Positions 7,559 through 13,121 of a stretch of 13,121 nucleotides of DNA are shown in pieces (the stretch's first letter is position 1; each line of letters starts with the position of its first letter). Both the position numbers and the translations under genes were made by a program. The stretch covers positions 1 to 13,121 of the forward strand of contig JAKORR010000120.1 of assembly GCA_029777735.1 (NCBI GenBank). Reading direction: 5' to 3'. A model generated the notes under the pieces. The model had not been told where the DNA came from and ran no database searches. It saw only the letters and a list, made by a program, of their open reading frames with translations. This stretch comes from Armatimonadota bacterium. GTDB lineage: Bacteria; Armatimonadota; Zipacnadia; Zipacnadales; FEN-943.

Positions 7559-9528
7559 GGCTCCGTCACCCTCAGCAACAGGAACTTACCCCTGGCGAAG
7601 GTCCTCGTCAGCTCCAGCAGGTCCTTCTGGGCCGCGTCCCGCAGCAGGCAGTGCAGTTTGTCGTCCGTGGTCTCTAGCGGGCCAAAGAACTGCTGATTGA
7701 TCAGCAAGTAGTCCAGTCCCAGTCGCCGGTACTCGCCCACGAGCTTCTCAGGTGTATCAGCCGCTGCATAGTCAATGAGCTGGCTGTGGCCCGGGTCAGC
7801 CCATATCCGGTCGCGGTCCAGGTAGAACAGCCGCGGCTCGCCATAGGTACCAATCCTGGCGTTGGGCGACGTGTAACGGTTGACGTACGCCAGCGCAGCG
7901 TAGCAGTCCAGGTTCGCCGTCAGGTAGGCTTCGGCACTCGCCATACCCATGCTCACTGGCGCCATCGGCACTACCTGCCAGGCCAGAAACAGCAGCGCCA
8001 CGACGCTCCACACTGCCGTCAGCGTACGCAGGGCCATTCTGGCCGGTCCCTCACACTGCCACAGCCACGACAGCGACAGCCCTGCCACAGGCACTACCAG
8101 CGCGATCCACGGCAGCAGATAGCGCTCAAGCTGCGTACTTTCAAGCCACCAGACCCAGAACAGCGCGAAGAGGGCAACCAGCCACACCACAGCCGCAGGC
8201 TTTCGTTGTCGCAACAGTAACACCAGCGGCGTCAGAGCTAGGTACATCGGGCCATAGCTCAGCATGGTCATGGCCGTGAGCCGCGGCTGGCGCGGCGAGT
8301 AATACTCTGGGAAGAGTGTCAGGGTGAAGGGCGCAATAAGCAGCTTGAGCGGATGCCGTGCCCCGGCCATACGCTTGCCCAACAGCGATAGCTTGTGCCA
8401 CTGGTCCTCAGGCGGCAGTTGGCCGTAGCCAAAGCTCGCGTGGTGGTAGGCGTAGGCCTGCGCTTGCGGCGCCGACCAGTGCTTGCCACCGAAGATGCCG
8501 TAGGCGAAGGGGTACACCGGATTGCCCGTCAAGATCCAGGACTTGGCATACCAGGGTACCGCCAAAGAGCCCGCAAGAGCCGCGTAGAGGATCACGGGAC
8601 CCAGGCGGCGGCGCAGACGGAAGCACCAGAAGACCGCCGCCAGAAACAGGATGCCGAAGGTGAACAGGCCCTGCATCTTGACGGTCATACCCGCGCCGGC
8701 CATGAGGCCCGCTCGCGCCAGGTCCGCTGGGCCACCCTCCCGCCGCCAGGCAAGCAGGTAGTCCACAGCGAGGAGGCAAAAGAAAACGCTGCCCAAGTCG
8801 ACATAGCCTACCGTAGCCAGCCATCCGAAGAGGGGTGTGCTCAGCAGTACCCAGGCAGCAGGGCCTGCGGCCTGGGGCGCCACGTGCCGCAGCGTCAACC
8901 GCCATAGCGCCACAGCCGACAGGACCGCGAAGCCCCAATGGAAAAGCTTAGCTGCCCCCTGGCCGCCCAAACACAGGCCCTCGCAGTAGAGCATCACCAC
9001 CGTGGCAGGGAACTGGCTGTGGTGGTCATACCACAGCGGCTCCACACGCCCGTGGCGCAGATAGACCTTAGCCTGGGCGAGGTGCTCGCTGATGCCGTCC
9101 CAGTCGCGCGCGTCGGATGGCCCCAGAGTACCGAGGAAGGTCAGGATCAGCCACAGAACCGCGAACCCGTACAACAGCCGATAGGGCGAGTACCTGAGCG
9201 CACGAACCGCCCGGGCCAGAAAGCCCTTCACCGCCGCGATGACACCGCGCAACGAACCCAGGCCTATAAGCAGGGCGAGGGCGGGAATTGCGATCAGAAC
9301 CGGCAGCCGCAACTGCCCCAATAGCCCTGCCGCGAGCACAGCGTAGGCCAGCAGCACGTAACCCAGGCCCAGAGAGGCGAGCAAACGCGGTCCCTGGTCA
9401 GTCCTCGACCAGTTCAGCCAGCGCCAGCAGGTCCAGCCCAAAGCCCAGGCTGCCAGCGATATGGTGACCCAAGCCAGTACGGCCACAGGAGGGGGAGCGA
9501 GATTGGGTGCTGCGAGCCAGCCAGGCAT
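7555..9528 (-). CDS. GT39/ArnT-like integral membrane glycosyltransferase
   Basis: A 657-residue protein with many hydrophobic helices (for example about 15-35, 50-72, 75-92, 120-135 and several up to about 520) and a soluble C-terminal domain of about 130 residues. SDARDWDGISEHLAQAKVYL (138-157) carries D142-W-D144, which matches the first extracytoplasmic loop of GT-C glycosyltransferases where a catalytic Asp sits, and the AKVYLRHG stretch is typical of bacterial GT39-like proteins. It probably transfers a sugar from a lipid-phosphate carrier outside the cytoplasmic membrane. The ATG at 9528 has a GGAG about 10 nt upstream, an acceptable but not strong SD. It lies 60 bp after the HgdB-like gene, with no terminator visible between, and overlaps the second glycosyltransferase by 4 bp. 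The two differ clearly in sequence and length, so they are not a recent duplication. Confidence 0.8.
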   Translation of the reverse strand: MPGWLAAPNLAPPPVAVLAWVTISLAAWALGWTCWRWLNWSRTDQGPRLLASLGLGYVLLAYAVLAAGLLGQLRLPVLIAIPALALLIGLGSLRGVIAAVKGFLARAVRALRYSPYRLLYGFAVLWLILTFLGTLGPSDARDWDGISEHLAQAKVYLRHGRVEPLWYDHHSQFPATVVMLYCEGLCLGGQGAAKLFHWGFAVLSAVALWRLTLRHVAPQAAGPAAWVLLSTPLFGWLATVGYVDLGSVFFCLLAVDYLLAWRREGGPADLARAGLMAGAGMTVKMQGLFTFGILFLAAVFWCFRLRRRLGPVILYAALAGSLAVPWYAKSWILTGNPVYPFAYGIFGGKHWSAPQAQAYAYHHASFGYGQLPPEDQWHKLSLLGKRMAGARHPLKLLIAPFTLTLFPEYYSPRQPRLTAMTMLSYGPMYLALTPLVLLLRQRKPAAVVWLVALFALFWVWWLESTQLERYLLPWIALVVPVAGLSLSWLWQCEGPARMALRTLTAVWSVVALLFLAWQVVPMAPVSMGMASAEAYLTANLDCYAALAYVNRYTSPNARIGTYGEPRLFYLDRDRIWADPGHSQLIDYAAADTPEKLVGEYRRLGLDYLLINQQFFGPLETTDDKLHCLLRDAAQKDLLELTRTFARGKFLLLRVTEP

Positions 9529-9588
9529 CGGTGAGAGTCTCCGGTCAGGTCACGGGTGGCTAGACGGTAGCAAGAGACGCCATTGGTA

Positions 9589-10674
9589 TCAAGACGCGCC
9601 CACTCCGCAGTCGCCCTGACGCGGGATACCGGCAGCGGTGCCCTGCGGCCCGGCGCGACGCTTGCGGGCCACCAGCGACTCGAGGAAGGCCTCCACACGC
9701 AGCCGCGAGCGTGCATCCAGCGGCCCGGGGGCGTCGCCCTCCAGCGTCAGGACTGGTATCCCTACGGATCGCTTGATAAGCGTGTCCTGAATTTGGCGAA
9801 AGCAAAAGCTCTGCACGTAGTGAATCAGCCCGTCGAGGGAGCGCAGAGCGATGTGATGGTTTATGTCCTCTAGGCGTCCGAAGACCGAGTAGGGATAGGT
9901 ATAAGCCAGGTACTGGGACAGCAGGTCTACCTCAAGGCTGTCGGCCATTGTGAACTGTCGTTGGAACTCGTTGAACACTACGCGCGCTCCTCGGCCCTCT
10001 AGGAAGTCGTAGAGGTCCGTAATGATGGGTGGTACACCCGCGTAGCCAAGCCTCAGTGCTGGCGGCTGCGGCGCGCGGGCCGCGGCGGTATCCAGGAAGG
10101 CCTCCAGTTCCGTACAGAAGCGCGCTGGGTCGCCGTTGAAGTCGCTGGACTGGACCTGCCACAGATGGTTCTCGGCCCCCGTGATCTTGTGCTCTTGCCA
10201 GGTCATGGTGTCGAGCTGTGCCAGGAGCCGACGCACAGGAACGAGCTTGACACGAACCTCCTCGGCCGCCTGCCACGTGGTTCCCAGCGCCGCGCAAAGC
10301 CGCCGGATCTGGGTGCGTAGGCTCTCGACATCGCCCTCGTAAGGATACGCGAAGGGAATCGTCTCGATGCCCACACTCTGCCAGGTCTCCATCATTGCGT
10401 GAGTCTGGCTACAATCCCCTTGAGTGACCGCCACGACGCGCTTGATGCCCACGGCCAGCGCGGTCGAGTACAACCCGCGGATCCACCCACAGCAGGTACG
10501 CGGATAGCCCGCGAGTTCGGCCTGACGCACCAGCGCGCCCGGGTCGTCCGCCGTGATGAACAGATTGTTCAGATCCACCGGCACCAGGCCAGCAGCCAGC
10601 ACGACCTCCACCGGGATCGTGGTGGTCATCCCCACATGGCGGCCGTCGGAGAGGTCGGGAAGGGCGGACATCAT
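9589..10674 (-). CDS. HgdB-like Fe-S protein (2-hydroxyacyl-CoA dehydratase D-component family)
   Basis: A 361-residue member of the BcrC/BadD/HgdB family, whose subunits hold a [4Fe-4S] cluster and perform low-potential radical chemistry. Recognisable parts are PVEVVLAAGLVPVDLNN near the N-terminus, YPRTCCGWIRG (C61, C62), TQGDCSQTHAM (C88), LRLGYAGVPPI, YVQSFCFRQIQD (C291) and the C-terminal IPVLTLEGDAPG followed by RLRVEAFLESL. The three Cys positions are those that bind the cluster in HgdB-type subunits. Characterised dehydratases are heterodimers (HgdA+HgdB) and need an ASKHA-type activase; neither is in this window, so a CoA dehydratase function is doubtful. The ATG at 10674 forms an ATGA overlap with the queE stop and has GGGAG just upstream; a second ATG follows directly at 10671. 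Position after queE suggests a role in deazaguanine metabolism or as an Fe-S reductase, which is inference. Confidence 0.8.
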   Translation of the reverse strand: MMSALPDLSDGRHVGMTTTIPVEVVLAAGLVPVDLNNLFITADDPGALVRQAELAGYPRTCCGWIRGLYSTALAVGIKRVVAVTQGDCSQTHAMMETWQSVGIETIPFAYPYEGDVESLRTQIRRLCAALGTTWQAAEEVRVKLVPVRRLLAQLDTMTWQEHKITGAENHLWQVQSSDFNGDPARFCTELEAFLDTAAARAPQPPALRLGYAGVPPIITDLYDFLEGRGARVVFNEFQRQFTMADSLEVDLLSQYLAYTYPYSVFGRLEDINHHIALRSLDGLIHYVQSFCFRQIQDTLIKRSVGIPVLTLEGDAPGPLDARSRLRVEAFLESLVARKRRAGPQGTAAGIPRQGDCGVGAS

Positions 10675-11444
10675 GGCGCTCCCATAAGCTGGTGGCACTG
10701 CGGGATGATCCGTACCTCAGAGAAGAGCTGCGCGGCAATGTTGAGCATGTCGAGCAGGCGTGGGAAGCGGGGCGCCGTCAGTCCACCCGCAGACGTGATC
10801 GGTTGCACGATGAGCGTAAGTTCGCTGCGTGCCTCGGCCAATACCCCCACGCCTTCGCTGAACTCTTCGGCCGACACGATTTCGGCCACCGGCACCTTCA
10901 CGAAGAGCTCCGCCTGACAGGCAGCCGCTGACCAAGCGAACAGCTCCAGCGGCAGGGGTGTGCGCAGAGTCGAAGGCAGTTTCAAATCCATGCAGACCCA
11001 GGAGACGAAGGGGCTTATCCGGCGCAGAGCTCCAGGATGGTGCCCGGAAGTCTCCAGTAGGACCGGCAGGTCGCACTGCTGCAGGGCCCCCGCCAGAGCC
11101 AGACAGAAGTCGGGATACAGCAGCGGCTCGCCACCGGTGAGAGCACAGGAGTGGACAGCGTTCCCGGGATGCCCTGCGCGAAGCTCCCCGACAGCAGCCA
11201 CGACATCCGATAGAGCCACTGGATTCTCGGCTGTGTGTTGTTCACCGCCAAGGCCCTCGAAGCGCGCCAGGGGCGGGCAGCTGCGGGCATAGGGCGTGTC
11301 GCAATACAGGCAATCCAGGTCACAGCCGGCTAGACGAACAAAGATCTGGGGCAGGCCGACCAGCAGCCCTTCTCCCTGCACAGAGTAGAAAACCTCAGCC
11401 AGAGGAGCGGCGATCTCTATGGCACCCACCGTACTTTGCTGCAT
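10671..11444 (-). CDS. queE: 7-carboxy-7-deazaguanine synthase (radical SAM)
   Basis: A 257-residue radical SAM enzyme that converts 6-carboxy-5,6,7,8-tetrahydropterin to 7-carboxy-7-deazaguanine (CDG), the ring-contraction step on the route to preQ0, queuosine and archaeosine. Evidence: FYSVQGEGLLVGLPQIFVRL at 19-38, then the cluster motif C41-x3-C45-x2-C48 (GCDLDCLYCDT), SAM-binding TGGEPLLYP (103-111), a METSG-like LETSG strand, and the C-terminal VRIIPQCHQLMG typical of QueE. Length is within the QueE range. The ATG at 11444 lies inside the preceding DUF366 gene (28-bp overlap) with only a weak GGTGG upstream; a GTG at 11429 is an alternative, still upstream of the conserved region. queC, queD, queF, folE and tgt are not in the window. 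Confidence in the family is high; the end product of the local pathway is unknown. Confidence 0.9.
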   Translation of the reverse strand: MQQSTVGAIEIAAPLAEVFYSVQGEGLLVGLPQIFVRLAGCDLDCLYCDTPYARSCPPLARFEGLGGEQHTAENPVALSDVVAAVGELRAGHPGNAVHSCALTGGEPLLYPDFCLALAGALQQCDLPVLLETSGHHPGALRRISPFVSWVCMDLKLPSTLRTPLPLELFAWSAAACQAELFVKVPVAEIVSAEEFSEGVGVLAEARSELTLIVQPITSAGGLTAPRFPRLLDMLNIAAQLFSEVRIIPQCHQLMGAP

Positions 11445-11971
11445 GCCACCGCCACCTGCCGCACCTCATCCGCATAGCGCTGGGCCACCAGACCGCCTAC
11501 TTGCAGCGCGTCAATTTTGAGCTCGCCCAGCCCTACCGCCGCTATTGGCGCACCGGTGGGGTCGACGTTGACACCCAGGTGCACCAGCGACGAGACTGGC
11601 GACACCGTAGCTATGGAGACGGAAAGCTTGCGCTGGTCGATAAACAGATCGTCGCCCTTGCGTGTGATGAGCCTACCCGTCAGCTCTGCCACCACCTCCC
11701 CGACAAGAGCGCAGAGAAGATGCTGACGCAGCACCGCTCGATGCAAGTCTTGGTCGAAGTGCTCGACGAGGAAGTGGAGCATTAGGGCCGCGCGGATGGT
11801 CTCCTGCTGCCGACGGTCCACCAGATCCACCAGTGCCTCGCCCGAGACTGCCGCGGGGCCGGTGAAGTAGACTAGTGCGTCGCCCTGCACCCCGAAGCGG
11901 TCGTAGATCCAATGCGACCGAAGCTGCGACCCGTCGTAGGTCAAATCCTCTCGGCAGCAGATGACGTTCAT
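11417..11971 (-). CDS. DUF366 family protein, possible biotin/lipoate-ligase-like fold
   Basis: A 184-residue soluble protein that I recognise as DUF366 from LTYDGSQLRSHWIYDRF (10-26), GDALVYFTGPAAV (30-42) and the acidic VDLVDRR (48-54). DUF366 has no established function that I know of. Structural classification of an archaeal member (Pyrococcus PH0223), as I recall it, places it in the class II aaRS/biotin synthetase superfamily. The sequence supports that: RKGDDLFIDQRKLSVSI (104-120) followed by HLGVNV (131-136) resembles the ND-I-x-V-x-GKK-x-x-G-I ... GIGINV pattern of biotin and lipoate ligases, with K115 at the catalytic lysine position. Such enzymes adenylate carboxylates. The ATG at 11971 gives an ATGA overlap with the upstream stop, and the gene overlaps queE by 28 bp, implying coordinated synthesis. 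A role in activating the CDG carboxylate is a hypothesis only. Confidence 0.72.
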   Translation of the reverse strand: MNVICCREDLTYDGSQLRSHWIYDRFGVQGDALVYFTGPAAVSGEALVDLVDRRQQETIRAALMLHFLVEHFDQDLHRAVLRQHLLCALVGEVVAELTGRLITRKGDDLFIDQRKLSVSIATVSPVSSLVHLGVNVDPTGAPIAAVGLGELKIDALQVGGLVAQRYADEVRQVAVACSKVRWVP

Positions 11972-12660
11972 TGCCTTTGATCCTGATCCTTGGTCCCCCG
12001 ACGGCTCGAGCGATAGCGCAAATACTCAACGGCGACAGCCACAGGTGTTAGATCGCAGTAGGTCGCGAGTCTGTCGCACACACGGTTCAACTCGCGGTCG
12101 TGAAAAACAGCGCCTTCAGGGTCACTGTGGCGAACGACAACATCGGTCTCATAGACCATGGAAAGGGACTTGGCGAGCAAGCGGGCAAGCTGAATCGGAT
12201 ACCGTCGGGCCTGCACCGAGCTGAACAGTTTTATGAGTTTTTCGTTCAATTCGCTCCAAGCGCGAACAGATTGACTCCTGGCCGTAGTCTCCCGGACCTG
12301 GTCTTCGGCGCGCTCTTCGGAAAGGCGCTCTATCTGTTTGACGCGTCGCCAGGCGTCCAGGGTGTCGCCCTCGATCACACGTAGCTCGAGGCGACGGCCA
12401 GACCGCGCCAGCAGGATCTCTTGGATCCGCATGCGGTTGGCCGCCGTCTGCACATAGCTGGCATACCGCATATCACGAGGGTTGAAACCAATGACAAAGG
12501 TCGAGTCCTCTATGGTCAGAGGCACCGCACGGGCCACAGCGTCCCACAAGCTACGGTTGACCGGACCGCGATGCAGCCCTTCGATGACCGCCTTCCACAG
12601 CTCCGTGACATCAAGATCAACTGAATCCGTGGACTTTTCCCTGTCGTTCGTGTCAGCCAT
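11968..12660 (-). CDS. DnaA N-terminal-domain-like protein without AAA+ domain
   Basis: A 230-residue soluble protein, first gene of the operon. Residues about 18-97 read like the DnaA N-terminal (domain I) KH-like fold: LWKAVIEGL (21-29), a Trp-containing helix, TFVIGFNPRDMRYASYV (54-70), then a helix and LELRVIEGD (91-99). In DnaA this domain mediates self-association and contacts DnaB helicase and regulators. There is no Walker A/B ATPase and no DnaA C-terminal DNA-binding signature here. Instead there are long charged helices (about 100-172, possible coiled coil near 105-130) and a C-terminal segment with YCDLTPVAVAVEYLRYR (201-217), ending in a basic tail. The ATG at 12660 has GGGAGG 7 nt upstream, inside a hairpin. 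The family call rests on pattern resemblance and is moderate; a regulator or scaffold role is possible. Confidence 0.6.
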   Translation of the reverse strand: MADTNDREKSTDSVDLDVTELWKAVIEGLHRGPVNRSLWDAVARAVPLTIEDSTFVIGFNPRDMRYASYVQTAANRMRIQEILLARSGRRLELRVIEGDTLDAWRRVKQIERLSEERAEDQVRETTARSQSVRAWSELNEKLIKLFSSVQARRYPIQLARLLAKSLSMVYETDVVVRHSDPEGAVFHDRELNRVCDRLATYCDLTPVAVAVEYLRYRSSRRGTKDQDQRQ

Positions 12661-12666
12661 CTGGGT

Positions 12667-12691
12667 GCCTCCCGGAGGCAGCTCTAGCTGC
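12667..12691 (-). promoter_or_regulatory. Leader hairpins occluding the ribosome binding site of the six-gene operon
   Basis: In the minus-strand leader two hairpins lie side by side. The first is GCAGC-TAGA-GCTGC (12678-12691) and the second GCCTC-CGG-GAGGC (12667-12679). They share two bases (12678-12679), so full forms of both compete. The GGGAGG SD (complement of 12668-12673) is inside the second hairpin, 7 nt before the ATG at 12660. This arrangement would lower initiation unless the hairpin opens, but it does not match the preQ1 riboswitch pattern I know, so the controlling signal is unknown. Confidence 0.45.
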
Positions 12692-12704
12692 TTACTAGGT
12701 TTGG

Positions 12705-12713
12705 ATTATATCA
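12705..12713 (-). promoter_or_regulatory. Extended -10 promoter of the DnaA_N-like/DUF366/queE operon
   Basis: On the minus strand TGA directly precedes a perfect TATAAT (complement of 12705-12710), an extended -10 promoter. No good -35 is seen at 16-18 bp upstream, which is usual for this promoter type. Transcription would begin near 12698, giving a leader of about 38 nt that contains the two hairpins. No other promoter or terminator was seen down to 6170. Confidence 0.6.
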
Positions 12714-13121
12714 CACGCAGCGCCCGTAGCCAGTGTCCTAGCCTGCCCGTGGGCCGCAACGTCTCAGGCCAGTCGAGGACCTATGCCCTCCTCCCTGTGT
12801 TAGCGATGGAGGACTCGAATAGAGGATGGCCATGAGACCAGGAAGGCGTCCGCAGTTACACAAAGCGAAACAGGACAGAAACCATACTCCCCCTAACCAA
12901 TCCAAGGCGGGAGTGTACAGTTTCCGCAGGATAGACTTGGCCAGAGGGCGGGGTAGCTGGTAGCCGTTGCTGCCGCGCAGGAACGAGCGCGAAGGTGGCA
13001 GGTTTCTCGTGGAACCGGACCAAGATTCTCCCTCGGAGCCTATCGGGGCGTCGGCTGCTCTATGATTATTCCTGCCCTGGGCCCTCACCACTGCCTCCTG
13101 GCGGCCAAAGATTCATCCTGC
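12714..13121. other. Upstream region with no firmly supported gene
   Basis: About 400 bp upstream of the operon promoter have no recognisable gene. One minus-strand frame starts at tandem GTG codons (13091/13088) behind an AGGAGG and runs to 12738 (117 residues). It has one weakly hydrophobic stretch near residues 60-76 and a Ser/Gly/Arg-rich tail, with no family resemblance and mixed codon use, so I do not call it a gene. I looked for tRNA, SRP, RNase P and tmRNA features and saw none. The frame overlaps no other gene, so a small orphan gene or decayed remnant is not excluded. Confidence 0.4.

Noticed and set aside
12661..12704. preQ1-I riboswitch in the leader of the queE operon
   Set aside because: The leader lacks the characteristic C-rich loop and A-rich tail arrangement; only simple hairpins around the SD are seen.

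Overview
The window reads as bacterial chromosomal DNA of moderately high GC. It has tightly packed genes, clear Shine-Dalgarno (SD) sites and sigma-70-type promoters, two of them with a TGn extended -10 and a perfect TATAAT. Nothing in it is phage, IS, CRISPR, tRNA or rRNA. The gene content would fit an uncultivated deep-branching lineage such as Armatimonadota or Chloroflexota: a DXDXDC-type ADP-ribosylglycohydrolase relative, a NifV-like synthase, an orphan HgdB-family protein, DUF366 and GT-C membrane glycosyltransferases. That placement is an impression, not a demonstrated result.

Left block (1-2163, minus strand): an amidohydrolase of the MtaD (methylthioadenosine/S-adenosylhomocysteine deaminase) type is followed 16 bp later by an ADP-ribosylglycohydrolase-family gene that runs off the window. 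A good promoter lies just upstream of the deaminase. Divergent from it is a homocitrate synthase/isopropylmalate synthase-like gene (2495-3748, plus). After a 281-bp gap come two more plus-strand genes, an M42 metallopeptidase and a fumarylacetoacetate-hydrolase-family enzyme, which probably form a small catabolic operon.

Right block (6170-12660, minus strand): this looks like one six-gene operon read from an extended -10 promoter at about 12705-12713. In order of transcription it encodes a stand-alone DnaA-N-terminal-domain-like protein, a DUF366 protein, the radical SAM enzyme QueE (7-carboxy-7-deazaguanine synthase), an HgdB-like Fe-S protein of the 2-hydroxyacyl-CoA dehydratase family, and two large multi-pass GT39-type glycosyltransferases. 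Four of the five junctions overlap (4, 28, 4 and 4 bp), so translation is probably coupled. The SD of the first gene sits inside a hairpin in the short leader.

The part most worth attention is DUF366-QueE-HgdB. QueE makes a free carboxylate (CDG). DUF366 carries a lysine motif resembling the catalytic region of biotin/lipoate ligases, which activate carboxylates by adenylation. The HgdB-like protein is a potential Fe-S reductase without its usual partner subunit or activase. QueC, QueD and QueF are all absent from the window, so this may be a variant or new 7-deazaguanine route; that is inference.
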